A stretch of DNA of 64,000 nt from Bacteroidota bacterium (GCA_023387985.1 JAEWHC010000009.1:124001-188000); one strand, 5' to 3'; numbered from the stretch's first letter, positions 1 to 9,684 are shown. The notes: generated by a model not told the origin, from the letters alone. A program made the numbers and translations.

Positions 1-64
1 AAAGCCGCTGCGAGCGGATTTCCATTTGCTTGATCTTTTTGAGCAGTTCTTTTAATTCAGACAT
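1..64 (-). CDS. DUF58 domain protein, N-terminal fragment (runs off the left edge)
   Basis: The minus strand from 64 opens with ATG and reads MSELKELLKKIKQMEIRSQRL before the window ends. This N-terminus is typical of Bacteroidota DUF58 proteins, which are encoded directly downstream of MoxR ATPases in the aerotolerance (Bat) type operons. The start lies 11 bases after the stop of the MoxR gene, as expected for an operon. Only about 21 codons are visible, so the assignment rests on this short match and on context. Confidence 0.7.
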   Translation of the reverse strand, partial: MSELKELLKKIKQMEIRSQRL

Positions 65-75
65 TTTGAACAGGA

Positions 76-1077
76 TCAGGGGGCGGCTGTTTTGCCGAGA
101 ATTTCGGTAATGATGCTATCCACAGTACGTTCTTCTGCTTCGGCTTCATAGGTAAGGCCAATGCGGTGCCGCAAAACATCGGGCGCAATAAACTTGATGT
201 CATCCGGTGTAACGTAGGCGCGTTGGTGCAGCATGGCGAGCGCCCTGCTCACGGTTGCCAGGGCAATGGAAGCCCGGGGTGAAGCGCCATAACTGATGAA
301 CGGCGCTAACTGGTTCAACCCGTACTGTGCAGGGAACCGGGTGGCAAAAACGAGATCGAGTATGTATTCCTCCAGCCGGTGGTCCATGTAGATTTGTTTT
401 ACCAATCTTCTTCCCCGCAGGATATCGGCGGCGCTGGCCACGGGGTGTATTTTAATGTTTTCCAGCCCGGAAATGTTTTCCCGCATAATGGCAAGTTCTT
501 CAGCGCGGCCCGGATAACCCACGATCAGTTTCAGCAGAAACCGGTCCTGCTGTGCTTCCGGAAGCGGGTATGTTCCCTCTTGTTCCAACGGGTTTTGGGT
601 GGCCAAAACCAGGAAGGGTTCCTGTAGCGGATAGGTATGCTCACCAATGGTTACCTGCCTTTCCTGCATGGCTTCGAGCAAGGCGCTCTGCACTTTGGCC
701 GGGGCGCGGTTGATTTCATCCGCCAGGATGAAGTTGGCGAAAATGGGTCCTTTGCGCACAACGAATTCATTACGCTGCTGATTGTAGATCATCGTACCCG
801 CCACATCGGCCGGCAACAGATCAGGCGTAAACTGGATTCGGCTGAAGTGAACATCCAAAGCCTGTGCAAGCGATTTAATGGTGAGCGTTTTGGCCAGGCC
901 GGGTACCCCTTCCAGCAGCATGTGGCCGTTGCAATACAATCCCACCAATAATTTATCAACCATTGATTCCTGCCCGATGATCATCTTGCCCAGTTCCTGG
1001 CGAATGCGCTGCGTAACCTGATGCTGCTGGTTTACCTGGCTTTGAAGGAGATCAAGGTCTTCCTGCTTATAAGTCAT
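76..1077 (-). CDS. MoxR-family AAA+ ATPase
   Basis: A 333-residue MoxR-type AAA+ ATPase. It has a Walker A motif GVPGLAKT at about residues 57-64, Walker B with ILADEINR at about 117-124, and the sensor segment ATQNPLEQEGTYPLPEAQ typical of MoxR. MoxR ATPases act as chaperones that help assemble or activate VWA-domain and DUF58 partner proteins. Here the partner follows directly on the same strand. I chose the ATG at 1077 (MTYKQEDL) rather than an ATG 24 bases upstream, because the extra residues MPVIFFIN are not typical of the family. The specific client is not shown by the sequence. Confidence 0.93.
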   Translation of the reverse strand: MTYKQEDLDLLQSQVNQQHQVTQRIRQELGKMIIGQESMVDKLLVGLYCNGHMLLEGVPGLAKTLTIKSLAQALDVHFSRIQFTPDLLPADVAGTMIYNQQRNEFVVRKGPIFANFILADEINRAPAKVQSALLEAMQERQVTIGEHTYPLQEPFLVLATQNPLEQEGTYPLPEAQQDRFLLKLIVGYPGRAEELAIMRENISGLENIKIHPVASAADILRGRRLVKQIYMDHRLEEYILDLVFATRFPAQYGLNQLAPFISYGASPRASIALATVSRALAMLHQRAYVTPDDIKFIAPDVLRHRIGLTYEAEAEERTVDSIITEILGKTAAP

Positions 1078-1241
1078 ATTAATGAAAAAAATAACGGGCA
1101 TGAAAATAAGGAACCTTGCCTGGTATGCCCGAAATAAAATACCAAACGGGGGTCAAATTAACAGATTCGGAAGCAGTATGATGCAGATCATCATTTAATT
1201 TAATCCGAAATTGTACATTCACACGGTTATAAAAAAAGGAT

Positions 1242-2066
1242 ATGAAAAACATTATTGTTCCTACCGATTTTTCGCAAACAGCCAAAAACTGTGCCCGGTA
1301 TGCCATAGAGTTTGCAAAATTTGTACAGGCAGATAGGTTAATCCTTTTCAACGCCTACAGTATGCCGCTTGCAACCGAAATGAGCTGGGCAATCATCCAG
1401 ACCGAAGAGTTGCAGAAAATGAGTGAAGACAGCCTGGAAGCAGAAAAAGTCGAACTGCAGGCATTGGCGCCAGGGCTAAGAATTGATGTGGTTTCAGAAT
1501 TCGGATTTTTGCAGGATACCATACAGGATGTTGTGGAAGAGCATAAGGTGGACCTGATCATTATGGGCATTAGTGGTGGCGGCAAGCTTGAAGAAGTGCT
1601 GATTGGCAGCAACACCACCCATATGGTTCACGAAGTAGATATTCCGGTAATTATTGTTCCACCGCAGGCAAAATGGCAACCTGTGGAAAAGATTGGCTGG
1701 GCAAATGATTTTAAAAAAGCGATGCAAACCAGTCCGGTGGAAAAGATCCGGAAGTTTGTGCATTTGCTGCATGCACAGCTGATTGTGGTTTATAATGATA
1801 AAGGAAAAGATTTTTCACCGGAGGTCCTTCATGGCAATGTGCAGGTCCAGGAGATATTTAAAGAACTTAACCCGCAATACATATTCACCCGGGAAGATGA
1901 TTTTAAAGATGCCATGGATGCATTTGTGGAGGAAAACCATATAGACATGTTGATTCTCATTCCGCGCAAGCAATCCTGGCTGAGCAGCGTATTTAGCCGT
2001 AGCCATACAAAATCGCTGGCATTCCATACCCACGTTCCTATGTTTTGTGTAAAAGAGAAACGCTGA
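1242..2066 (+). CDS. Universal stress protein, tandem UspA domains
   Basis: A 274-residue protein with two UspA folds in tandem, at about 1-140 and 150-274. The first begins MKNIIVPTDFSQTAKN and ends with IIMGISGGGKLEEVLIGSN followed by VDIPVIIVPP, which is the G-x2-G-x9-G-S/T nucleotide-binding signature of ATP-binding Usp proteins. The second domain lacks a clear glycine signature and is degenerate, a common arrangement in Bacteroidota tandem Usps. Likely cytosolic, with a role in stress or energy-state response. It is divergent from the moxR gene with a 164-base gap and is monocistronic as far as can be seen. Confidence 0.93.
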   Translation: MKNIIVPTDFSQTAKNCARYAIEFAKFVQADRLILFNAYSMPLATEMSWAIIQTEELQKMSEDSLEAEKVELQALAPGLRIDVVSEFGFLQDTIQDVVEEHKVDLIIMGISGGGKLEEVLIGSNTTHMVHEVDIPVIIVPPQAKWQPVEKIGWANDFKKAMQTSPVEKIRKFVHLLHAQLIVVYNDKGKDFSPEVLHGNVQVQEIFKELNPQYIFTREDDFKDAMDAFVEENHIDMLILIPRKQSWLSSVFSRSHTKSLAFHTHVPMFCVKEKR

Positions 2067-2319
2067 TTACCCGGTCATATAACATATCAACCGTGCGGTT
2101 CCCATATCTTATCACCGCTTGAGCAATTCACTTTTTTTTCGTAGGGCATTTTTGCGCTTTTTCTAAATTGCACAATTGGCAATTTTCCGGTGTGGCAAAG
2201 CATTTTCATTTATCCAATTGAATTCATAGAATGTGATCAGCATCTTGTTTGAGATTTATAAAAAAAATTCGGCGAATAAACCAGAAAAGCCGCTTTCCTC
2301 AATAGATTTCTTCTTTTTT

Positions 2320-2355
2320 CTTTGATTTATTAGAAAAATTTGAAGCAAATCAAAG
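2320..2355. promoter_or_regulatory. Inverted repeat upstream of susC (9-bp arms)
   Basis: CTTTGATTT at 2320-2328 is repeated exactly in inverted form as AAATCAAAG at 2347-2355, with an 18-base spacer. It lies in the 528-base gene-free, very AT-rich stretch between the universal stress protein gene and susC. Perfect arms suggest an operator or an RNA hairpin, but the composition is AT-rich and chance cannot be excluded. The rest of the 2067-2594 gap shows no ORF or RNA gene that I recognise. Confidence 0.35.
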
Positions 2356-2360
2356 TAAAG

Positions 2361-2393
2361 ATTATCTAATTAAATTGTATAAAATTAGATAAT
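2361..2393. promoter_or_regulatory. Perfect 11-bp inverted repeat upstream of susC
   Basis: ATTATCTAATT at 2361-2371 is mirrored exactly by AATTAGATAAT at 2383-2393, with an 11-base spacer. The centres of the two arms are about two helical turns apart, the geometry of a dimeric repressor or activator site. It sits 130 bases upstream of the predicted -7 element of the susC gene and only 5 bases after the preceding inverted repeat. No T-tract follows, so a terminator is unlikely. Function inferred only. Confidence 0.45.
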
Positions 2394-2522
2394 ATCCATT
2401 ATTGTTTAGGTATTTTGAATAGTTTTTAAATAATACAACTGTCCGAAGCAAACTCAAATTATCAGCTATTTTTCTTAAAAAAAGTTAAAAAGGGTCGAAA
2501 GATAAATAATCGATCAAACCAA

Positions 2523-2530
2523 TATATTTG
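2523..2530 (+). promoter_or_regulatory. Candidate -7 promoter element for the first susCD operon
   Basis: TATATTTG matches the Bacteroidota -7 consensus TAnnTTTG exactly. It lies 70 bases before the susC ATG, giving a leader of roughly 65 bases. I see no good TTTG -33 box 19-21 bases upstream, so the promoter may depend on an activator or an alternative sigma factor. Confidence 0.5.
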
Positions 2531-2600
2531 CCGCAGCTATGAGAAACAGGTAACCTTTTCAAGGTTATTTTCTATTACATTATTTCAAAACTAATTGCGC

Positions 2601-5600
2601 ATGAAAAAACTAGTACTCGCGACTTTATTGTTATTTGGTTTGTTCCAGATTGGATATGCCCAGATAACTGTAACTGGCCGTGTGACGGACAATCAGGGCA
2701 ATCCCCTGCCTCAGGCCTCCGTAATGGTAAAAGGTACCACCACTGGTGTGGCTACAACAGATGATGGATCCTTTACCATACAGGTTCCAAACAATTCCAG
2801 TATTCTGGTAATCAGTACCGTAGGTATGGTTGATCAGGAAGTTTCTGTAGGAAGCCGCCGGAATATTGTGGTAGCCCTTGAAAATGCTGCCGGCAATATG
2901 GAAGAAGTGGTTGTTGTGGCTTATGGAGGCCGCGTTAAACGATCCAGCTTCACGGGCTCGGCCGCTCAGGTGGATGCCAAGGCTTTTGAAAACCGCCCGA
3001 TTTCCAATGCCCTGAACGCGTTGGTGGGTGCAGCTCCCGGTATTCAAACCACCACGCCGAGTGGTGCGCCCGGCAGTTCTGCAGGCATTGTGCTTCGCGG
3101 TTTTGGGTCATATTCCCTCAGCAGCGGACCTCTTTATGTGGTTGACGGCGTTGTATACGACGGCGGATTTTCCAACATTAACCCCAATGACATTGAAACC
3201 ATAACTGCGCTTAAAGATGCATCCACTACCGCCCTCTACGGTTCACGTGGTGCCAATGGCGTTATTATGATTACTACCAAAAAAGGAGCGAGAGGACGTC
3301 AATCATTGCAGTTTAAAGCCCAGATGGGGAGAAGCAATCCGGCAATTGAGCGTTATACCACTGTGGACGCTTTCCAGTATTATCCACTGGCCTGGGAATC
3401 TTATCGCAATGGTTTGCACTATGGCTCCACCGCCATTCCCTTTGATTCGGCCGGTATGATTGCTTCCGGCTTGCTGCCGCGCTTTACTTCCGGAGCCAAT
3501 GCCGGTCGTCAGCGGTTCCGCACCGGAAACTATCGTGATATATACCAGGTATTGGGTAATTATAACCCCTTCAATGTTCCGACCACCCAAATTGTAAGTC
3601 CTACAGGTGTAATCAATCCCAATGCGCAACTCATTTACGCCGATGATATGAGTTGGCTTGACCAGGCAACCCGCACCGGAACCAGAAATGAGTACAATCT
3701 TATGTACAACAGTGGAAGCGACCGTGCCGACCTCAGCGCCTCCCTCGGTTATCTTAAAGAAGGAGGTTGGGGCCTGCGTTCGCAGATGGATCGGTTTACC
3801 GGTCGCGTAAATGTTAATGTAACACCTACAACCTGGTTCCGTACCGGCCTGAATATTTTCGCAAACCGCACTACTTTTGATAATTCAGCCACAGGCGGTA
3901 TTGTAAATCCGTTCTATTTTGCCAGGTATGCCGCACCAATCTACCCGGTATTTCTTCATGATCCCAATACTGGTGAATACGTGCTGGATGCGGTTGGAAA
4001 TAAAAGATATGACTATGGTAATGATGCCGGCTACGCACGCCCATACAATAGTGGACGCCATTCCATTGCGGAGCATCTTTGGAATAAGGACAACGATGTA
4101 AGAGACGCGCTATCGGCTCGTGCAACCGCTGAGATCATCGCCACTCCCTGGCTGTCTTTTTCCACCAATGTGAGCTACGACATTACCAATAACGACAATA
4201 CCGGATATGAAAACCCCCTGGTAGGGGATGGCTACCCGAGTGGTCGTTTCAGCATCGACACCTACAAGAGAACTTCCTATACACTCAATCAACTGGCCAA
4301 CCTGAACCGCAAATTTGGCCTGCATAATGTGGATTTCCTGCTGGGGCATGAAAATTACAACTACCACTATACCAGTACCAGCGGTATGCGTATCGGCCAG
4401 AGTTTTGATGACATTTATGTTTATTCCAACTTCGGTACCATCAACTCCTTGTCATCATCCATCGCGCAAAATCGTTCCGAAGGTTATTTCAGCCGGTTGA
4501 TGTATGATTATGACGACAAATACCTCTTTTCAGCCTCCCTCCGTCGCGATGGTAACTCCAAGTTTCCCCGCGATATCCGCTGGGCCGATTTCTGGTCGCT
4601 GGGTCTGGGCTGGAGAATCGATAAGGAAAATTTCTTCAATGTAAACTGGGTAGACCTGCTGAAGATCCGGGCATCTTATGGTGTGACCGGAAACTCCGAA
4701 ACTGGCAACTATCCTTACCAGGCAGGACTGAGTATTGGTTATGACGACGATACCCGTCCGGGTGTGATCGTTACCTCGCTGGGTAGCCCGCAACTTACCT
4801 GGGAAACGCAAAAGCCTCTGGACATTGGTCTTGATTTCGCATTTTTCAAACAACGGATTTCCGGTACCATTGGTTTATTCGACCGCAATAGCAGTGGCCT
4901 GATCTTCAGCGTTCCTCAGCCCATTCAGAATGGTGGTACGCCCGGCGGAGGATTCTCAATCAGCCAGAATATCGGAAGCATGAACAACCGGGGTATTGAA
5001 GCGCAGCTAACTGTGGTACCGGTTCGTCAGCGTGACTTTACCTGGGATATAACCTTTAATGCCACGCATTATAAAAACAAACTGACCAAAATGCCTCTGG
5101 AAACACCGGCATTGACCAGTTCACCCTTCAAGCGAGAGGTGGGCAAATCCATCTATGATTTCTACACCCGTACATACTATGGTGTTGATCCCGCAGACGG
5201 ACAGGTGCTCTACCAGGGTGCAATTACATGGAACCCGGCCAACTCCCGGCTGATCCAGAACGATAAGGGCTCTTTTGATACCGTAACGATTGATCACAAT
5301 AATGCTGTACAGAGTTATATTGGAAAAACCAGTTTGCCGGATGTTTACGGAAGTATTGTGAACAACCTCACGTTTAAGCGTTTTGATTTCAGCTTTGTGC
5401 TCACCTATCAGTTGGGTGGCTGGGTATATGATGCAGTTTATGCCGGCCTAATGACCACGAGTACAGCCGGTAGAGCTTTTCATACGGATATGCTCAACCG
5501 CTGGCAGAAACCCGGCGACATCACTGATGTTCCGCGTATTGATGAAACACGTACTTCACAGTATGGTGCAGCTTCCACACGTTGGCTCACCGATGCCACT

Positions 5601-5819
5601 TACCTCAGTATCAACAACGTCAGCCTGGGTTACCGGATTCCTTCAGAAGTGCTTTCGAAAATTGGTGCTTCGCAGGCCCGCATTTTCGTGAGTGCGGAAA
5701 ACCTTAAGTTCTTTACCAAGCGTACGGGAATGAATGTGAACGGTGCCTTCAGCGGTATAACGGATGATACCTACGACGCTGCAAGGGTTATGAACGTAGG
5801 CCTTAGTTTAAACTTCTAA
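2601..5819 (+). CDS. SusC/RagA-family TonB-dependent outer-membrane transporter
   Basis: A 1072-residue outer-membrane transporter. It has a Sec signal peptide (MKKLVLATLLLFGLFQIGYAQ), a carboxypeptidase-regulatory-like domain (GRVTDNQGNPLPQASVMVKG, about residues 25-100), a TonB box-like EEVVVVAYG near 105, a plug domain with LYVVDGVVYDG and the SusC signature ALKDASTTALYGSRGANGVI, then a long barrel ending in LSLNF. There is no N-terminal STN domain, so it is not of the FecA/sigma-regulator signalling type. I start at the ATG at 2601; an in-frame TTG six bases upstream is less likely. It imports a large ligand together with the SusD lipoprotein encoded 10 bases downstream. The substrate cannot be told from sequence. 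Confidence 0.96.
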   Translation: MKKLVLATLLLFGLFQIGYAQITVTGRVTDNQGNPLPQASVMVKGTTTGVATTDDGSFTIQVPNNSSILVISTVGMVDQEVSVGSRRNIVVALENAAGNMEEVVVVAYGGRVKRSSFTGSAAQVDAKAFENRPISNALNALVGAAPGIQTTTPSGAPGSSAGIVLRGFGSYSLSSGPLYVVDGVVYDGGFSNINPNDIETITALKDASTTALYGSRGANGVIMITTKKGARGRQSLQFKAQMGRSNPAIERYTTVDAFQYYPLAWESYRNGLHYGSTAIPFDSAGMIASGLLPRFTSGANAGRQRFRTGNYRDIYQVLGNYNPFNVPTTQIVSPTGVINPNAQLIYADDMSWLDQATRTGTRNEYNLMYNSGSDRADLSASLGYLKEGGWGLRSQMDRFTGRVNVNVTPTTWFRTGLNIFANRTTFDNSATGGIVNPFYFARYAAPIYPVFLHDPNTGEYVLDAVGNKRYDYGNDAGYARPYNSGRHSIAEHLWNKDNDVRDALSARATAEIIATPWLSFSTNVSYDITNNDNTGYENPLVGDGYPSGRFSIDTYKRTSYTLNQLANLNRKFGLHNVDFLLGHENYNYHYTSTSGMRIGQSFDDIYVYSNFGTINSLSSSIAQNRSEGYFSRLMYDYDDKYLFSASLRRDGNSKFPRDIRWADFWSLGLGWRIDKENFFNVNWVDLLKIRASYGVTGNSETGNYPYQAGLSIGYDDDTRPGVIVTSLGSPQLTWETQKPLDIGLDFAFFKQRISGTIGLFDRNSSGLIFSVPQPIQNGGTPGGGFSISQNIGSMNNRGIEAQLTVVPVRQRDFTWDITFNATHYKNKLTKMPLETPALTSSPFKREVGKSIYDFYTRTYYGVDPADGQVLYQGAITWNPANSRLIQNDKGSFDTVTIDHNNAVQSYIGKTSLPDVYGSIVNNLTFKRFDFSFVLTYQLGGWVYDAVYAGLMTTSTAGRAFHTDMLNRWQKPGDITDVPRIDETRTSQYGAASTRWLTDATYLSINNVSLGYRIPSEVLSKIGASQARIFVSAENLKFFTKRTGMNVNGAFSGITDDTYDAARVMNVGLSLNF

Positions 5820-5829
5820 AAACCAATTT

Positions 5830-7314
5830 ATGAAAATAGCAATAAGAAATACTTTTTGGCTGGCGGTATTGTTTCTGGCGTTTACCCAAACGGGTTGCCA
5901 GAAAGATTACCTTCAACTCAATCCGCCGTCATCTCAGACGCCTGAGAACATTTTTGCCACTACCAAAAATGCCTATGCCGCCATAAATGGTATTCACCGT
6001 ACCATGTATGTACAATGGTACAGCAACCAGGCCACAGGAGGCTATAGCGGAAATATGTTGTACACCGATGTAATGACCGAAGATTTTGTGATGACCGCCC
6101 AGGCAAACGGATGGTTTGTGGCCGAGTATCGTTGGTTGAGCCATCGCAACGAGGCCTCTTCACAAGTACGTTTCCATTATGGATTTTATTACACGGTAAT
6201 TGCCAATGCCAATGTGATTCTGGCCAATATTGACAATGCCGTAGGGCCACAGGATGATATTGACAATATTAAAGGACAGGCGTATGCCTACCGGGCATGG
6301 GCCTACTTCAACCTGGTGCAGTTATTTGGCGAACGTTTTGAAAAAGGAGCTGCCAACAATTCCTTGGGGATGGCGCTTGTATTGGAGCCAAAGAGCGGCG
6401 CTCTTCCACGCAATACGGTTGCGGAAACCTACGCACAGGTTAATAGTGACATCAATGAAGCCATTCGCCTGCTTGAAGGAAAAACCCGCCCCGCCATTTC
6501 TCATATCAATGTAAAGGTGGCTAAAGGAATAAAGGCGAGAATTGCCCTGGCACAACAGGAATGGGCAACAGCAGCTCAAATGGCCAATGAAGCGCGTCAG
6601 GGATTTACGCTGATGAATCATGAACTGATGATGGCCGGATTTTCGAATGTAAACAACCCGGAATGGATATGGGGTTTCCGCCATCGCGATGATCATCCCA
6701 CCTATTTCTACTCGTTTTATGCTTATCTTGGCGACTTCTCATCAACGAATACCCGCGGTAATCCGAAAGCGATTTTTTCACCGCTTTACGACAGGATCAC
6801 TGATACAGATATCCGTAAAAAATGGTGGGATCCCACTGGCTCAAATCCCGAATTTCCCCTGGTGGCAGGTGGTACCCGTCGCCCTTACATGACCCGTAAA
6901 TTTCTGCTGGCCAACCCCGGCAACAGTAACGGTGACCTGGTTATGATGCGTGCAGCCGAAATGTATCTGATTGAAGCCGAAGCACTGGCCCGTGCAGGCA
7001 ATGAAGAAGGCGCAAAAGATGTACTCTTCACCCTGGCCAAAAGCCGCGATCCGGAATACACACGCAGCACCAACAGCGGGGCTGAACTGATTGACGAAAT
7101 CCTGTTTCAGCGCAGGGTGGAGCTGTGGGCCGAAGGATTCCGTTTCCTGGATCTCAAGCGGCTGAATCAGCCTCTGGATCGCAGAGGGGGTAACCACGAC
7201 AACTCCCTGGCTCAGAAAATGCAGGAGCCCGCCGGAACCAAAGAATGGGTTTTCCTCATTCCACGTGCCGAGCTGGAATATACCCTGGGTGTGGTGGTGC
7301 AAAACCCACTTTAA
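5830..7314 (+). CDS. SusD/RagB-family ligand-binding lipoprotein
   Basis: A 494-residue SusD-like protein with a lipoprotein signal ending at Cys23 (FTQTGCQKDYLQLNPPSSQTP). The DYLQLNPPS motif just after the acylated Cys, the TPR-like helices around GQAYAYRAWAYFNLVQLFGE and the C-terminal segment ILFQRRVELWAEGFRFLDLKR are hallmarks of the family. It forms the lid over the partner SusC barrel at the cell surface and binds the imported ligand. It is co-transcribed with susC (10-base gap), and a strong terminator follows. The next gene, an acylase-type hydrolase, may process the ligand, but that is inferred from position only. Confidence 0.95.
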   Translation: MKIAIRNTFWLAVLFLAFTQTGCQKDYLQLNPPSSQTPENIFATTKNAYAAINGIHRTMYVQWYSNQATGGYSGNMLYTDVMTEDFVMTAQANGWFVAEYRWLSHRNEASSQVRFHYGFYYTVIANANVILANIDNAVGPQDDIDNIKGQAYAYRAWAYFNLVQLFGERFEKGAANNSLGMALVLEPKSGALPRNTVAETYAQVNSDINEAIRLLEGKTRPAISHINVKVAKGIKARIALAQQEWATAAQMANEARQGFTLMNHELMMAGFSNVNNPEWIWGFRHRDDHPTYFYSFYAYLGDFSSTNTRGNPKAIFSPLYDRITDTDIRKKWWDPTGSNPEFPLVAGGTRRPYMTRKFLLANPGNSNGDLVMMRAAEMYLIEAEALARAGNEEGAKDVLFTLAKSRDPEYTRSTNSGAELIDEILFQRRVELWAEGFRFLDLKRLNQPLDRRGGNHDNSLAQKMQEPAGTKEWVFLIPRAELEYTLGVVVQNPL

Positions 7315-7337
7315 TTCGGGGGAAGGTTCATAAAGAG

Positions 7338-7372
7338 AAAAAGCCACTTCATTTCGGGAGTGGCTTTTTTTT
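7338..7372 (+). terminator. Rho-independent terminator after the first susCD pair
   Basis: AAAAAGCCACT at 7338-7348 pairs with AGTGGCTTTTT at 7359-7369, loop of 10 bases, followed by further T residues. It is a textbook intrinsic terminator 23 bases after the susD stop. Because the stem begins with A-run and ends with T-run it could work on both strands. It separates susCD from the acylase gene at 7418, which therefore needs its own promoter or read-through. Confidence 0.9.
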
Positions 7373-7417
7373 ACTGCTTTTTGCTGAACTTGTGATGTGA
7401 TCAATAAAATTTAAGTT

Positions 7418-9616
7418 ATGCGGATAATCCTAATACTGCTTTTTCAGGCGATGTTCACTGTAGTTTGGGCACAGCCTACTGCGGCGGATGAAGAGGTTAG
7501 ATGGAAAAAACAGGCAAAGGATGTTTCCATCATTCGCGATGGATATGGTATAGCGCATGTGTACGGCAAAACCGATGCAAACACGGTATTTGGGTTGTTG
7601 TTCGCGCAGTGTGAAGACGATTTTTACCGGGTGGAAGCCAACTACATTGATGTGCTTGGCCGACGCGCCGAACTCGAGGGCGTAGCTCGTCTTTATGATG
7701 ATCTCGGCCGCCGGTTGATCATTGACCCGGAAGATGCCAGAAAAGATTTCGAAAACGCACCGCAATGGCTGCGTGAACTTTGCGAAGCTTTCGCTGATAG
7801 GGTTAATTTTTACCTGCATACCCATCCCGAAGTAAAACCAAAACTGCTTGACCGCTTTGAGCCCTGGTGGCCTTTACTATGGACGGATGGCTCCATCGCC
7901 GCCATCAATATGGGGGGTGCCACAAACAGGGAGTTGGCAGCACTATACGACGAGGAGCAGGTTTTGACAGGCATATCATACCGGGTTGATGAAATGCAGG
8001 ATGCTTCCAATGGATTTGCGTTTGCCCCGGTACTTACCCAAAACAACAAACCCATTCTCTTTATCAATCCGCATGTAAGTCTGTACTTCCGAACTGAAGC
8101 GCATGTTGTAAGCGAGAACGGGCTGAATGCCTATGGCGCCATTACCTGGGGGCAGTTTTTCGTTTTCCAGGGCTTTAATGAATATTGCGGATGGATGCAT
8201 ACCGCCACCGATGCCGATGTATCTGATCTTTATTACCTGGAGCTGGACAAGAATAAAAAACGTTATCGCTTTGATGGCAAATGGCTTCCCCTGCAAACCA
8301 AAACGGTGAAGCTCAAAATCCGCGAAGCGGGTGGCATTACCGGGCGCAGTTTCACCACTTACTTTACCCACCATGGTCCGGTGGTGGGCATGCGGGATGG
8401 AAAATGGATGGCGCTGCAGCACAACAACCGCAGCATGAACAACCTCATTCAGGGTTTAAAAAGAAATAAAGCAGGGAGCTTTGAGGAATTCAGGGAGATT
8501 CTGGCCATGCGTCAGAACCCGAGTACAAATACCCTGTATGCCGACCGGCAGGGAAATATCGCTTACTGGCACGGCAATTTTTTGCCCATCCGCAATGACA
8601 GCTTCGATTGGAGCAAACCCGTTCCGGGAAACACGAGCGCATCCGGCTGGAAAGGTTACCATACACTGGATGAACTCGTCCATTATGTAAACCCGGCCAA
8701 TGGCTGGATTCAGAATTGCAATTCCACGCCCTATTCTGCTTTGGGAGATACCGGTAACTACCCACTGAAATTTCCGAAATACGCTGCACCTGAAGCTGAG
8801 AATTTCCGGGCCATCAATGCCATTGACCTCTGGAAAAATGCCCGCAACTTAACACTGGACAGTGTTATCATAAAGTCCTATACCCGTCGCCTGCCGGCTT
8901 TTGAAGTTTTGGTGCCGGCCCTGCAAAAAGCCTGGCAAACCCATCCTGAAATCCCGGATAGTTTGCGGGATGCAATGACGAAAGCCGTAGACCGTTTATC
9001 GGGGTGGAATTTTCACACGGCTGATACATCTATTGCTGCAACATTGGCACTGGAATGGGGCGATCAGCTACTGCCGGCCCTGAATCGCCGGAAACCGGCC
9101 ACCGCTAAATTCAATACCGGGCAAATGGACCGGGTTTTGGATTTCGCGGCCAATGCCCACCCTCAGGAATTGCTGGAGCCTTTGCAACAGGTACTGACCA
9201 AACTGGTCAACCGGTTCGGCTACTGGGAAATTCCGTGGGGACAGCTCAACCGGTATCAGCGCCTCACCGGCCAATTGAAAGAAACCTATTCCGACAGCAT
9301 GCCTTCACTTCCTGTTCCTTTCGCCTCGCAGGCATGGGGCGCCCTGGCTACCTATCAAAGCCGGGTGATGCCGGGAACAAACCGGCGTTATGGTACTTAT
9401 GGCAACAGTTTTGTAGCCGCGGTGGAATTCGGTGATAAATTGCGGGCAAAGAGTTTGCTGGCCGGGGGAAACAGCAGCCATCCCCGAAACCTCTTTTATG
9501 AAAAGGAAGCGATCGCCTTTACACGGGGTGAATTTAAAGAAGTGTGGTTTTATAAGGAAGACGTGGAAAGAAATGCCATTCGCACTTACCGGCCCGGTTG
9601 GCCCGGCCAGTTGTGA
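7418..9616 (+). CDS. Exported penicillin-acylase-family (Ntn) hydrolase
   Basis: A 732-residue protein with a signal peptide (MRIILILLFQAMFTVVWAQP). It resembles the penicillin amidase / acyl-homoserine-lactone acylase / aculeacin acylase family of N-terminal-nucleophile hydrolases. Family signatures include IIRDGYGIAHVYG (40-50), FAQCEDDFYRVE (62-72) and the cleavage and nucleophile region QDASNGFAFAP, where Ser197 is the predicted new N-terminus of the beta chain. The conserved GNIAYWHGN and HNNRS segments follow. These enzymes cleave amide bonds of N-acyl amines or amino acids after self-processing in the periplasm. The residue before the nucleophile is Ala, where Gly is usual. Substrate unknown; its position after susCD suggests an imported N-acylated compound. 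Confidence 0.88.
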   Translation: MRIILILLFQAMFTVVWAQPTAADEEVRWKKQAKDVSIIRDGYGIAHVYGKTDANTVFGLLFAQCEDDFYRVEANYIDVLGRRAELEGVARLYDDLGRRLIIDPEDARKDFENAPQWLRELCEAFADRVNFYLHTHPEVKPKLLDRFEPWWPLLWTDGSIAAINMGGATNRELAALYDEEQVLTGISYRVDEMQDASNGFAFAPVLTQNNKPILFINPHVSLYFRTEAHVVSENGLNAYGAITWGQFFVFQGFNEYCGWMHTATDADVSDLYYLELDKNKKRYRFDGKWLPLQTKTVKLKIREAGGITGRSFTTYFTHHGPVVGMRDGKWMALQHNNRSMNNLIQGLKRNKAGSFEEFREILAMRQNPSTNTLYADRQGNIAYWHGNFLPIRNDSFDWSKPVPGNTSASGWKGYHTLDELVHYVNPANGWIQNCNSTPYSALGDTGNYPLKFPKYAAPEAENFRAINAIDLWKNARNLTLDSVIIKSYTRRLPAFEVLVPALQKAWQTHPEIPDSLRDAMTKAVDRLSGWNFHTADTSIAATLALEWGDQLLPALNRRKPATAKFNTGQMDRVLDFAANAHPQELLEPLQQVLTKLVNRFGYWEIPWGQLNRYQRLTGQLKETYSDSMPSLPVPFASQAWGALATYQSRVMPGTNRRYGTYGNSFVAAVEFGDKLRAKSLLAGGNSSHPRNLFYEKEAIAFTRGEFKEVWFYKEDVERNAIRTYRPGWPGQL

Positions 9617-9684
9617 GCATATATAAATCTCCGGTTAGATGAATTACGCTTTCTACACCTGGGTTACCCTGTATTTTGGCGGGT

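Noticed and set aside
1079..1351. Minus-strand open frame between moxR and the universal stress gene
   Set aside because: Overlaps the Usp coding start and the intergenic region, no conserved features.
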